Assembly: GCF_025847275.1 (NCBI RefSeq)
Contig: NZ_JAOZEV010000015.1
Coordinates: 1-64,000, forward strand
DNA length: 64,000 nt
Direction of reading: 5' to 3'
From: Flavobacterium frigoritolerans
GTDB taxonomy: Bacteria; Bacteroidota; Bacteroidia; Flavobacteriales; Flavobacteriaceae
This document shows positions 41,348 through 50,042 of the stretch, piece after piece (within the stretch, counting starts at the first letter, position 1; the number at the start of each line of letters is the position of its first letter). The position numbers and the translations under genes are program-made. The notes under the pieces are model-generated. The model saw nothing but the letters and a program-made list of their open reading frames with translations, was not told where the DNA came from and ran no database searches.

Positions 41348-42729
41348 AAATAAGAACTCGATTAACCCTATTATTTACATTTACAACAGCTACTGTTTTA
41401 TTAGTATTTACCACTATCATCTTGATTTCTGCAAAGGAAAACAGAGAAAAAGAATTTTATGCATTACTAAAAAAGGAAGCAATAACTAAAGCCAATTTAT
41501 TCTTTAATGCCAAGGTAGATAGTAAAACATTACAAAACATTTATAGAAACAATCGAACTACATTAAATGAAGTAGAGGTTGCTATATATACAACTTCTTT
41601 TCAATTGTTATATCACGACGCAGTTGATATAGATGTTGTTAAAGAAACAAAACCAATGATTGAAAAAATTGTTCAAAAAAATGAAATACAATTTTATCAA
41701 AATGATTGGCAAGTAATAGGAATGAAATACAAATTTCAGGGCAAAGAATACATTATTACAGCAGCTGCATACGATGAATTTGGATATTTAAAATTAGAAA
41801 ACTTACTAGAAACCTGCATTATTGTTTTTATTGTATCTATTTTACTCCTTTATATTGTGGGGCGCTTTTTTTCTAAGAAAGCATTCGAACCTATTGTTGA
41901 AATGACAGATAAAGCAAAAACTATTTCTGCTACAAATCTCCATTTACGATTATATACTAACGAAAGTAAAGATGAAGTTTCTGAATTAGCAACTACTTTT
42001 AATAAAATGCTAAACCGTTTAGAAAACTCCTTTGATTCTCAAAAACAATTTGTTTCTAATATTTCTCATGAATTACGAACACCGCTTTCGGCTATTATTA
42101 CTGAGTTAGAGCTCTCAACCAACAAGGAACGCAATAATGACGAATATAAAATTGTTATTCTTAATACGTTACAGGATGCTAAAAAATTAGCAAAACTATC
42201 TAATAGTTTACTCGATTTTGCCAAAGCCAATTATGACCCTTCTGAAATTGCTTTCAAACAAGTTCGTATTGATGAAATTTTATTAGACGCAAGACAACAG
42301 GTACAAAAATCAAATCCAAATTATAATGTTGCAATACATTTCGAAAATGATTTTGAAGATGATGACCAAATAACAGTTAATGGGAATGAATATTTATTAA
42401 AAGTCTCATTTGTAAACTTGCTCGAAAATGGCTGTAAGTTCTCAGAAAACAATCAAAGTAAAGTTATCATATCACTAAGAAAAGAAAAGATTATTTTACA
42501 ATTTACGGATAACGGTATTGGCATTTTAGAAGAAGATTTAAAAAATATTTTCAAGCCATTCTATAGAGGATTAAACAAAATATATGCCGATGGAAATGGA
42601 ATTGGATTGTCTTTAACTCAAAAAATTATTTCACTTCACAAAGGGACTATCTCTGTTATATCTGATAAAAAATCGGGTACAATATTTACTGTTGAACTTT
42701 ATCATGGTATAACAAACAACCTTGATTAA
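41344..42729 (+). CDS. CusS-type sensor histidine kinase
   Basis: Membrane sensor kinase, 461 aa. TM1 is residues 8-30 (LLFTFTTATVLLVFTTIILIS), followed by a periplasmic sensor of about 120 residues and TM2 near 157-176 (TCIIVFIVSILLLYIVGRFF). A HAMP domain (to ~230) follows, then the H-box NISHELRTPLSAI with H242, the N-box SFVNLLENGCKFS, and the G boxes FTDNGIGI and DGNGIGLSLTQKII. It is translationally coupled to the response regulator (ATGA overlap). The 461-aa length and layout are usual for CusS-like kinases. The ligand is inferred from neighbours only. Confidence 0.93.
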   Translation: MKIRTRLTLLFTFTTATVLLVFTTIILISAKENREKEFYALLKKEAITKANLFFNAKVDSKTLQNIYRNNRTTLNEVEVAIYTTSFQLLYHDAVDIDVVKETKPMIEKIVQKNEIQFYQNDWQVIGMKYKFQGKEYIITAAAYDEFGYLKLENLLETCIIVFIVSILLLYIVGRFFSKKAFEPIVEMTDKAKTISATNLHLRLYTNESKDEVSELATTFNKMLNRLENSFDSQKQFVSNISHELRTPLSAIITELELSTNKERNNDEYKIVILNTLQDAKKLAKLSNSLLDFAKANYDPSEIAFKQVRIDEILLDARQQVQKSNPNYNVAIHFENDFEDDDQITVNGNEYLLKVSFVNLLENGCKFSENNQSKVIISLRKEKIILQFTDNGIGILEEDLKNIFKPFYRGLNKIYADGNGIGLSLTQKIISLHKGTISVISDKKSGTIFTVELYHGITNNLD

Positions 42730-42751
42730 TTTATATTACTCTTTACAAATA

Positions 42752-42800
42752 AAGGTGTTACGAAAACTAAAATTTAACTCTTAGTAAAACGTAACACCTT
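42752..42800 (+). terminator. Terminator after the two-component operon
   Basis: AAGGTGTTACG (42752-42762) and CGTAACACCTT (42790-42800) are perfect complements, followed by AATATTTTTT. The loop is 27 nt. It lies between the convergent kinase and PepSY genes. Confidence 0.75.
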
Positions 42801-42836
42801 AATATTTTTTAAGCATTCTTATTTAGAATAGTGAAA

Positions 42837-44219
42837 CTAATATGACATTTCTTCTTCTAATTCAAGCTTTTTAGGAGCATTTACTGCCTTTGAAGCTACT
42901 TTAGGCTTAGCAGCTCCTTTTTTGCTAAACTTCTGTTTTCCCCACCAAATTAAAAATCCTGTAATAGGCAAGCTTGCAGAAATTAGACTCGCAAAAAAAG
43001 CTAAAATCTTTCCTGTAAGTCCTAATACTGCTCCTACGTGAATGTCATAATTCATTCGGCGAATTTTATCAGGAACACTTGCTTCTTCGTACTTTCCTGA
43101 AAATGGAGTTTTGATTGTAATGTCTTTGAGTGATTGTTGATCGAAACTATAACGGTCCATATTATAAAAAGTATTGCTTGCTTTATAAACAAAAGCTCCA
43201 ATAGGATCTGCTGGTTTTTCGGGTATTGATATCAAAATTCCAGCTGCATGAGGGCTTTCTTTTGCTAATTTCAGCATCACTTTATCTACTGTAGAAACAT
43301 AAAAGTCCTTAACATTTGTTGTATCTGACTTAGGTGATTCTCTATTTTCTACTAACGGTTTTCCGCCTGAAGTTACCCAATATAGTGACTTACTAAACCA
43401 GCCAAAACTCCAAACTAAACCTGTTAGCGAAATGAACAATAAAAAAATCGCGCTGTAAAATCCGAGTACATTATGCATATCATAATTTACACGTTTAAAA
43501 CTAGCCGACCATTTAATTTTAAAACTCTTATCGCGGATAGATTTAATCCATTTTGTTGGCCACCATAAAACTATTCCTGTAATTAATATTACTACAAATA
43601 TTAAAATAGCAACTCCTACAATAGGACGACCAATGTCATAAGGCAACCATAAAGCACGGTGTCCGTTAAGCATAAATCTAAAAAAATCGGGGTCTTCTCT
43701 AGAAATCGCTTTAACATTAAGAACTTGTCCTGTATAAGGATTCATATACACATTGAAGGTGGTGCCACTTCGTCTTTTTTTACGTTTTGACTCTTTATCT
43801 TTAGGCTTGTTATTTGAAGCTAGATTACTCGCGTTTGCTTGTTTTTTCTCTTTTTTGGCTTCTTCCTCCTTGCCTTTATTATCTTCTTTCTTTTCTTTTT
43901 TAGCTACAAAATACCCAACAATTGCTGCTTCATCTTTATCTCCAAAAGTAACACTTGTGGCTTTTTTGCCTTTCATTTCCTTATCGGCAATACGTATAAG
44001 TTGAGATGGCAACAAATACGCTTTTTCCTGAGGGGTAACAAAACGCCAATCCTCAATAAAATCTTTAATCTCATGCTCAAAAACATACATGCATCCAGTA
44101 AGACTCACAATAACGACAATGATGCCAGATCCTAATCCTAGCCACAAATGCAGCCATGCTGCAGCGCGTTTGAAAAACGATTTTTTACTTTTTTTCTTTT
44201 TTTGAGTAGAAGTAGACAT
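42837..44219 (-). CDS. PepSY-associated inner-membrane protein of siderophore locus 2 (XusC-like)
   Basis: Inner-membrane protein of 460 aa with four main membrane helices (about 22-45, 205-225, 265-288 and 400-425) and PepSY-type periplasmic segments. Family motifs are AAWLHLWLGLGSGIIVVIVSLTGCMYVFEHEI, FMLNGHRALWLP, YDMHNVLGFYSAIFLLFISLTGLVW and YDIHVGAVLGLTGKILAF, with membrane His residues that could bind haem. Such proteins are thought to reduce or remove iron from imported siderophores. An unusual Lys/Glu-rich insert fills residues 107-152. It is the distal gene after TonB receptor and DUF4374, matching the XusABC order, although a terminator-like hairpin lies in the 335-nt gap before it. 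Confidence 0.88.
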   Translation of the reverse strand: MSTSTQKKKKSKKSFFKRAAAWLHLWLGLGSGIIVVIVSLTGCMYVFEHEIKDFIEDWRFVTPQEKAYLLPSQLIRIADKEMKGKKATSVTFGDKDEAAIVGYFVAKKEKKEDNKGKEEEAKKEKKQANASNLASNNKPKDKESKRKKRRSGTTFNVYMNPYTGQVLNVKAISREDPDFFRFMLNGHRALWLPYDIGRPIVGVAILIFVVILITGIVLWWPTKWIKSIRDKSFKIKWSASFKRVNYDMHNVLGFYSAIFLLFISLTGLVWSFGWFSKSLYWVTSGGKPLVENRESPKSDTTNVKDFYVSTVDKVMLKLAKESPHAAGILISIPEKPADPIGAFVYKASNTFYNMDRYSFDQQSLKDITIKTPFSGKYEEASVPDKIRRMNYDIHVGAVLGLTGKILAFFASLISASLPITGFLIWWGKQKFSKKGAAKPKVASKAVNAPKKLELEEEMSY

Positions 44220-44554
44220 GTTTTTAAAATCTATAAAAAATTAAGTAATTAGGAACCATACAGGCTTTAAAAGTAAGGGCAGCAAAAAATAATGTCCTAG
44301 AATGCAAATCTATAAATTTACTTTTACTTAATAAGACTAAATATAAATAAGTTTATTTTATACTAGAATTATCATCATAAATTTATTTTCTGCAAAAAAA
44401 TACTCATGTCTGTCTTACTAAACTTTTATGCTCTTGTCTAGCTATAACTCTACTTAATTGAATTCTTATTACTATTTAGTTGATGCGTTTTATACTGCTT
44501 ATCTAATTTTATATAAAAAGACCATTTCAAATTGAAATGGTCTTTTTAATCAAT
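44220..44554. other. Intergenic region between PepSY and DUF4374 genes
   Basis: It contains the hairpin at 44516-44546 and otherwise AT-rich sequence with no ORF. It presumably carries a separate promoter for the PepSY gene, which I could not pinpoint. Confidence 0.4.
44516..44546 (-). terminator. Terminator after the DUF4374 gene of locus 2
   Basis: AAAAGACCATTTCAA and TTGAAATGGTCTTTT are perfect 15-bp complements around a single base. The hairpin is followed by a U-rich stretch in the minus-strand transcript. Confidence 0.85.
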
Positions 44555-45787
44555 TTAATATTTTAATTTAGCAATAGCTGTAATTTCTCCACCTTCTACT
44601 TTCATACCTTTAGTAGCAACTCCTGTCGCCCCATTAATTGTATAAATCCAGTTCCCATCTGGTGTATTAATACCAAGTATTAGAGAGTTATTATCTTCTG
44701 TAGCAATATTATAATTTGTAGTAGTTGATTTAATTACTGCAGGGCCATTAGTAACCCATTTAAAGGTTTGAGCGTACACATCGGCTACTGCCAATTTAGC
44801 CACTCCGTTGTTTTTACCAGCATTACCATACATTTGTAACAACACTTTTCCTTTACCAATATAACTGCTTGAAGAAATTTTATGTCCACCAGATTTTTCT
44901 TCTATATTAAAGAAATATGACTGATCAAATTCGGTAGTTCCTTTTTTTATTTTCACTACCGCAGATGGTTTGGTAGACGTTATAACACTATTACTTGTTG
45001 CAACTGCGCTAGAAAAACCGTACGCATCTCCATTTTCATCCTGAATTAATCCATTTGTAAAATAATCTCCTAAATAACTTGTACGATTGTCTTTGATTAC
45101 TTTTTCTAATTTTAATTCTGGGTAGTTATATACAGCAACCCATGTACTATCTGGATAATTAGTTCCAAAAGTATCAACTCCGTCTCCCTTAATACTCATG
45201 TAAGGCATATATACTTTATCTCCTACCTGTGTTGCCCACGTATAATGTGCTCTTTCTCCGTTTTTAGCCAGTTTTTTGATATCATGTTGTGCTCCACCTA
45301 CAATAAGTGATGATGTTGCATCAATTCTATACATAGATGCAATAGCTGCCGCTCCACTTCTTGGTACTTTTATAGTTAAAATTTCTTTGTTTACTGCTGC
45401 AAAAACCTGTACAGTTTCGGCTTGAAAGTTAGATGTTTTAGCCAGTTTCCCTTCAGCTGTTAATGCATAAGTAGTAACTGCTCCGGGATTTCCCTGCCCA
45501 TAAAGTAAGCTAAAAAATTTATTCTGGTTTGTAATATAAAAACGATATGAACCGTCTTGCTCTAATCCATTACCTTGAGTTGTAATCGATCCTTTAGTTA
45601 CGTCATCAGTAGTTAGTAAATAGTCTGCCACTCCAGAAGCTCCTGTAGTAACGGTAACAATATATTTTGTTTTATCTGTCCCTACACTTGGTGTCCCTCC
45701 ATCTGGTGAGTCAGAATCACTGCTACAAGAGAATGATGTAAAAGCTATTAGAGCTGCAAATATTGCTAATGTGCTACTTTTTTTCAT
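44555..45787 (-). CDS. DUF4374 surface lipoprotein of siderophore locus 2 (XusB-like)
   Basis: Outer-membrane lipoprotein of 410 aa. The signal peptide has the lipobox ALIAFTSFSCSSD, with Cys near residue 21. The mature domain has the DUF4374 pattern of short strands with GNGLEQDGSYRFYITNQNKFFSLLYGQGNPGAVTTY, then HYTWATQVGDKVYMPYMSIKG and STWVAVYNYPELKLEKVIKDNR. It is co-transcribed with the TonB receptor upstream (25-nt gap). Together with the PepSY protein this matches the XusA-XusB-XusC set of Bacteroides, where the DUF4374 protein captures ferric enterobactin-type chelates. The siderophore bound here is not known. Confidence 0.87.
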   Translation of the reverse strand: MKKSSTLAIFAALIAFTSFSCSSDSDSPDGGTPSVGTDKTKYIVTVTTGASGVADYLLTTDDVTKGSITTQGNGLEQDGSYRFYITNQNKFFSLLYGQGNPGAVTTYALTAEGKLAKTSNFQAETVQVFAAVNKEILTIKVPRSGAAAIASMYRIDATSSLIVGGAQHDIKKLAKNGERAHYTWATQVGDKVYMPYMSIKGDGVDTFGTNYPDSTWVAVYNYPELKLEKVIKDNRTSYLGDYFTNGLIQDENGDAYGFSSAVATSNSVITSTKPSAVVKIKKGTTEFDQSYFFNIEEKSGGHKISSSSYIGKGKVLLQMYGNAGKNNGVAKLAVADVYAQTFKWVTNGPAVIKSTTTNYNIATEDNNSLILGINTPDGNWIYTINGATGVATKGMKVEGGEITAIAKLKY

Positions 45788-45812
45788 GATAATTATTGTT
45801 TGATTTATTAAA

Positions 45813-48209
45813 TTATTTATTTGATTTGGTAAAGAAATACCTGAATTTTATATTGAAAGATCGACTTGGCTTCTGCAATGAAAAGTTGTCATAAAGCTTA
45901 TTATCTAATGCATTTTTACATTCTAAAGCAATATTATATTTCCCGTCAGCAAAAGTGTAAACTGCATTTAAATCATGATTAAACTGTGCCGGAATATCGA
46001 ATTTACCCACTTTTCCACCACTACTCGGCCAGTACAAATAATAGTCGTGTACATATAATAAATTGTAACCAACAGATAGATTATTGCCCTTTTTTATGAA
46101 GTCATTAAAGAATACTGTAGCATCTGCATTCCCAAAAAGAAAAGGAATATTAGGAACTCTGTCTTTATAATTTAAAGAGACTATTTCCTTACCTGGCTCA
46201 TATTTTATATTGTTACGAAGATTTTGATACGTCATGTTTACACCAGCAGTAAATCTATTCTTATAAGAATATCTTATCTCTGTATCAATTCCATAATTTG
46301 AAACTCCTTTTTGATTAACATTAGTTACCATTGTTTGATTTAAATTCAGCTCAGGTCGAATAAAATCGGCAGCTTCGCGATACATAAGATTTACATCAAA
46401 TGTTATCGCATTTACTTTCTTAAAGCTAGTTTGATAACTAAGCCCTACATTAAAATTCTCACTCTGTTCTGGTTTTAAACCAATGTTTCCGTATAAATTA
46501 TCATTTACGCTCCCAAAAACTTCCTCTGGAGCTGGTAGTCTATAACTTTTTTCAAAAGAGGCTTTTATTTGTAAATTATGTTTTAAATAATAGCTACTCG
46601 CAGCACCATATCCCCAATAACTTTTATTATCAACATGCCTTATATATGCAATATCACCCCAATTCCCCGACGGGTTATAACTCTCGGAATAGGTGTTTTT
46701 CAAAGAATAATTTTTAACAAATACCGAAGTGCTCCATTTTTCGTTATAATCGAATTTATAACCTGCTCCTAAAATATTTTTTTGAGATTTTTTAGGCTGT
46801 TGATATAGTAATGATTCTGGAACTAACTCATCACTTTCTTTACGATCAAAAGTATTAAACGTATTATTCAACATAAACGAATGTCTTTCGCCTAAACTAT
46901 AAGTAAGATTAGCTGTAGCAATTCCATTATTATTTTTGAACTTACGTAATGTTCGGCTACGCTCTCCTCCTAAACCTTCTAATTCTATATAATCTCCAAA
47001 CCAATTGTATCTTCTATAAACCGTATCAATATTTTGTTCTTCTCCAAAATTATAATTACCAGTTACACTAAAATCCAATCCTTTTGTAAAGAAATCTTTC
47101 ACCTGATATTTTACTGTTGGCATCAAGATATTTCCTTTTCTATAAACCTGACCAAATACACTAACCATACGGGCTCCTGTCTGTATGTCCGCTTTATTTT
47201 CACCTGCTGTAAAACCAAATAATAATTTATCAGCATACTTTTTACCTGTCACACCAATATTAAAAATTACAGTTTCATTACGATATTTGTCATGAAATCT
47301 TCTTACACGCTGATTTGGATAATACTGTCCAGTTTTTAAATCTGCTACATCTACATTTACCCAATAGTTATTATCTGAGTAATTTTGGAAAGCATTAATT
47401 TCAGTAGTAAAACCACTCTTAGCAGTATAGCCTGCATTTATAGTGGAACGGTGTGTATTAAATGAACCAAAAGAATAGGATGCATCCAAGTAGGTGCGAG
47501 GTTTAGAATTTGTAACAATATTAATAGCCCCACCAAGTGCATCTCCTCCTAGCCATATAGGCACAACACCTTTGTAAACTTCGATTCTATCCGCAAGATT
47601 TACGGGAATATTATTCAATTGAAACGATGAACCAAAATTATCCATCGGTACTCCATCAATAAAGAGTTTTATCTGATTGCCTGAAAACCCATTAATAGAA
47701 AGCTCAGACTTAGAACCTACCCCACCCGATTCGCGAACACGAACACCAGAAACTCTATCTAACGCATGCGATAAATCAAGCGTTGAATTATGTAGTTTTT
47801 TAGCATCGATAGCAGTTACGCTATACGATTGCTTATTTACTTTCTCCGTTTGGGTACGCCCCATTACCGTTATATTCTCTAATTCGTTTAATTCGCTTTC
47901 TAAACGAACCGAGAAAATTATTTCGCTTGTACCCTTAACCTCAATATGTTTTTTTGAAGTTGTAAAACCAATTGCAGAAACTTTTAAAATGTAATTTCCT
48001 GCTTTAACATTCTTAAAATTATATTTTCCGTTTTCATCGGACATAATTATAAAATCTGTTTTTTCGAGACTTATTGTTGCGAACGGAATACTTTGTCCTG
48101 AACTCTCCGTAACCTGTCCTGATACTACTATCCCTTTATTTTGTTGAGCTGACAAAAAAAATGATATTAAAAAAAATATACTGAAAATTGAAACTTTATG
48201 ATTTGACAT
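45813..48209 (-). CDS. TonB-dependent receptor, siderophore type (locus 2, XusA-like)
   Basis: Outer-membrane receptor of 798 aa from ATG 48209, which starts the signal peptide SNHKVSIFSIFFLISFFLSAQ. An earlier in-frame codon would lie at or above the transcript start. The N-terminal carboxypeptidase-like domain (GIVVSGQVTESSGQSIPFATISLEKTD) is followed by the plug (DRVSGVRVRESGGVGSKSELSINGFSG; LFIDGVPMDNFGSSFQLNNIPVNLADRIEVYKGVVPIWLGGDALGGAINIV). The barrel ends in SFNIKFRYFFTKSNK. It has clear residue-level paralogy with the receptor of locus 1. Divergent from an AraC gene and followed by DUF4374. Confidence 0.92.
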   Translation of the reverse strand: MSNHKVSIFSIFFLISFFLSAQQNKGIVVSGQVTESSGQSIPFATISLEKTDFIIMSDENGKYNFKNVKAGNYILKVSAIGFTTSKKHIEVKGTSEIIFSVRLESELNELENITVMGRTQTEKVNKQSYSVTAIDAKKLHNSTLDLSHALDRVSGVRVRESGGVGSKSELSINGFSGNQIKLFIDGVPMDNFGSSFQLNNIPVNLADRIEVYKGVVPIWLGGDALGGAINIVTNSKPRTYLDASYSFGSFNTHRSTINAGYTAKSGFTTEINAFQNYSDNNYWVNVDVADLKTGQYYPNQRVRRFHDKYRNETVIFNIGVTGKKYADKLLFGFTAGENKADIQTGARMVSVFGQVYRKGNILMPTVKYQVKDFFTKGLDFSVTGNYNFGEEQNIDTVYRRYNWFGDYIELEGLGGERSRTLRKFKNNNGIATANLTYSLGERHSFMLNNTFNTFDRKESDELVPESLLYQQPKKSQKNILGAGYKFDYNEKWSTSVFVKNYSLKNTYSESYNPSGNWGDIAYIRHVDNKSYWGYGAASSYYLKHNLQIKASFEKSYRLPAPEEVFGSVNDNLYGNIGLKPEQSENFNVGLSYQTSFKKVNAITFDVNLMYREAADFIRPELNLNQTMVTNVNQKGVSNYGIDTEIRYSYKNRFTAGVNMTYQNLRNNIKYEPGKEIVSLNYKDRVPNIPFLFGNADATVFFNDFIKKGNNLSVGYNLLYVHDYYLYWPSSGGKVGKFDIPAQFNHDLNAVYTFADGKYNIALECKNALDNKLYDNFSLQKPSRSFNIKFRYFFTKSNK

Positions 48210-48244
48210 ATTTTTATTTAGACTAATTATAAATAACTTTGTCG

Positions 48245-48252
48245 CAAAAGTA
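48245..48252 (-). promoter_or_regulatory. TAnnTTTG -7 box for the locus 2 TonB receptor
   Basis: The minus strand reads TACTTTTG, an exact match, 35 bp from ATG 48209. It lacks a -33 TTG and lies 33 nt from the GGATT repeats, exactly as in locus 1. Confidence 0.65.
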
Positions 48253-48285
48253 CCAACACTCACCCAAATAATTATAGGGAAAAAC

Positions 48286-48320
48286 GGATTATTATTTTGT
48301 AAAAAAGGATTATTATTTTG
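48286..48320. promoter_or_regulatory. Candidate AraC operator: GGATTATTATTTTG direct repeat, 21-bp spacing (locus 2)
   Basis: Two perfect 14-bp copies of GGATTATTATTTTG lie at 48286-48299 and 48307-48320. The second includes the TTG start codon of the AraC gene at 48318, so the protein may also control its own expression there. Confidence 0.65.
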
Positions 48321-49349
48321 AAAATCAAATCGAAACTTCTAAATCACGAACAATCAATCATTTCTATTGTGATTCGTGATGGCTATGACCCAAAAAGTCA
48401 TTTAACACAAGAAAAAATATGTATAAAAAATGGACTCGTAGAAGAAATAAAAAGCTTTCATTTATTAACTGACGGACTTGTAATTCTTGATACGCAAATG
48501 TATTTCTCTGAACCGAAAACCCTTTTATTTGAGATTAGCTCCGAATCAATTATAATGAATTTTATATATTATAATAACGTCGAGACTCATATTGATCAGC
48601 TAGAAACTGAAAAATTTTCACGAGAAAACACACATAATATCTTCTATACATCAAACTATACAGCAACTTTTAAAATCCTGCCATTTGAACAAATAAATTA
48701 CTTTTCAATAATTTTATCAAAAGATTTCTATTACAATATGATTAATGAAGATTGGAAACTTCATCAAAAATTCTCGAAAAACATTCTCTTAAAAAAATCC
48801 AGTTATTTAACTTCTAGTTACATTCCTTTTACTCAATCTATACTATGGGTAATTCATGAAATTAAAAGTTGTAATCGTGAGGGTACCTTAAAAAGAATGT
48901 ATATTGAAACTAAAATTAAAGAACTTTTGATTTTACAACTGGAAACTCTTATTGACAAAGCAATACCAATAGATTTGGTAGGCGAAGATGATTATGACAA
49001 ACTTCAACAAGCTAAATTAATTTTGGATAAAGATTATGTACATGCTCCTACTCTTCCCGAACTTTCAAGAATGATTTCTCTTAACGAATTCAAACTAAAA
49101 AAGGGTTTTAAAGCATGTTTTGGAACTACTGTAAAAAGTTATGTTATCGAACTTCGGATGAAACACGCTAAAGAATTATTTAAATCTAAATCTATAAGCG
49201 TAACCGAAGTAGCATATAAATGTGGTTATAAAGATGTGTCGCATTTCTCAGCAGCTTTTAAAGCTTTTTATGGTTTTTCTCCTCAAAAATTTAAAATCAA
49301 TTGGAATAGCATTAATACCCTGTTAACAAACTTCTTACTCTTTAGTTAG
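48318..49349 (+). CDS. AraC-family regulator of siderophore locus 2
   Basis: A 343-aa PchR-like AraC protein. The sensor region comes first. The C-terminal AraC domain has HTH 1 at LPELSRMISLNEFKLKKGFKACFGTTVKSYVIELRMKHAKELF and HTH 2 at SVTEVAYKCGYKDVSHFSAAFKAFYGFSPQKFK. The shared segment REGTLKRMYIETKIKELLILQLETL aligns well with the paralogue at 7812-8861. No ATG exists before residue 61, and TTG 48318 gives an N-terminus that lines up with the paralogue, so TTG is taken as the start. The divergent receptor gene and the GGATT direct repeats suggest it activates locus 2 in response to a siderophore. Confidence 0.86.
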   Translation: MKIKSKLLNHEQSIISIVIRDGYDPKSHLTQEKICIKNGLVEEIKSFHLLTDGLVILDTQMYFSEPKTLLFEISSESIIMNFIYYNNVETHIDQLETEKFSRENTHNIFYTSNYTATFKILPFEQINYFSIILSKDFYYNMINEDWKLHQKFSKNILLKKSSYLTSSYIPFTQSILWVIHEIKSCNREGTLKRMYIETKIKELLILQLETLIDKAIPIDLVGEDDYDKLQQAKLILDKDYVHAPTLPELSRMISLNEFKLKKGFKACFGTTVKSYVIELRMKHAKELFKSKSISVTEVAYKCGYKDVSHFSAAFKAFYGFSPQKFKINWNSINTLLTNFLLFS

Positions 49350-49360
49350 CATAAATAAAA

Positions 49361-49384
49361 AAGGCTATCTGATGAGATAGCCTT
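49361..49384 (-). terminator. Bidirectional-looking terminator
   Basis: AAGGCTATCT-GATG-AGATAGCCTT is a perfect 10-bp stem. The AATAAAAAA on its left gives a U-run for the minus-strand DUF417 transcript. The AraC gene of locus 2 converges on it. Confidence 0.85.
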
Positions 49385-49402
49385 ATAAAATAGAGTCCTA
49401 AA

Positions 49403-49960
49403 TTATTTACTTTGGATGATTATTCTTTTCGCACAATCAGAGGCACATAACAAGCCTCCTGCCATCATTATAATATCTTTAATAACTAATCGTCCTGCTC
49501 CAGATAAATACGGAAAACCATGCGTTGCACTTCCTAAATCTGGCACCCAGGTTTCTGGAGTAGTAATTAAAAAAGTAAGTGTTACTAATGCCATACAAGC
49601 AGTAAGAACTCCACCTATTATACCTATTTGGGCATTAAAAATTCCAAATAAGGTAAGTAATCCAATAATTATAATTACTCCACCTAATGCATAAGAAAAG
49701 AGATAAGTTCCATTCTCAATATGCCATTTAATATTTTCATCGACCACTTCGCCTTCTTTATTTTTATGGTCTTTATATTCACTTGGGTTATTATAAAAGA
49801 AACTCATTAAGGGGCTATTTGCAACAAATGGCACAATTCCATCTGCTTCATATTGAAAAGCTTTAAGTCCTCCAATCCAAACCATTACTATAAAAATGGC
49901 GATACGCATTAAATTAAAAAACTGACTTTGCAATTCTGATAAGATCGATACTATTTTCAT
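49403..49960 (-). CDS. DUF417 (YkgB/RclC-like) membrane protein
   Basis: Inner-membrane protein of 185 aa with four predicted helices: about 15-33 (NLMRIAIFIVMVWIGGLKAF), 88-107, 112-135 and 160-178. DUF417 landmarks are the N-terminal RIAIFIVMVWIGGLKAFQYEADGIVPFVANSPLMSFFY, SYALGGVIIIIGLLTLFG, TPETWVPDLGSATHGFPYLSGAGRLVIKDIIMMAGGL. In Escherichia coli the related RclC belongs to the reactive-chlorine response under an AraC regulator (RclR). An AraC gene lies 82 nt upstream on the same strand here, so a similar stress role is possible but unproven. Confidence 0.9.
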   Translation of the reverse strand: MKIVSILSELQSQFFNLMRIAIFIVMVWIGGLKAFQYEADGIVPFVANSPLMSFFYNNPSEYKDHKNKEGEVVDENIKWHIENGTYLFSYALGGVIIIIGLLTLFGIFNAQIGIIGGVLTACMALVTLTFLITTPETWVPDLGSATHGFPYLSGAGRLVIKDIIMMAGGLLCASDCAKRIIIQSK

Positions 49961-50042
49961 GATTTTTATTCTTTAAGGTATTAAATATAAAAAAACAAAA
50001 TTAGCCCCGTTACACTCTTCTCACAATGGACAGATAGGGATA

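Noticed and set aside
43753..44135. Phe/Leu-rich ORFs antisense to the PepSY gene
   Set aside because: They translate the reverse of the Lys/Glu low-complexity insert, giving fake membrane-like sequence.
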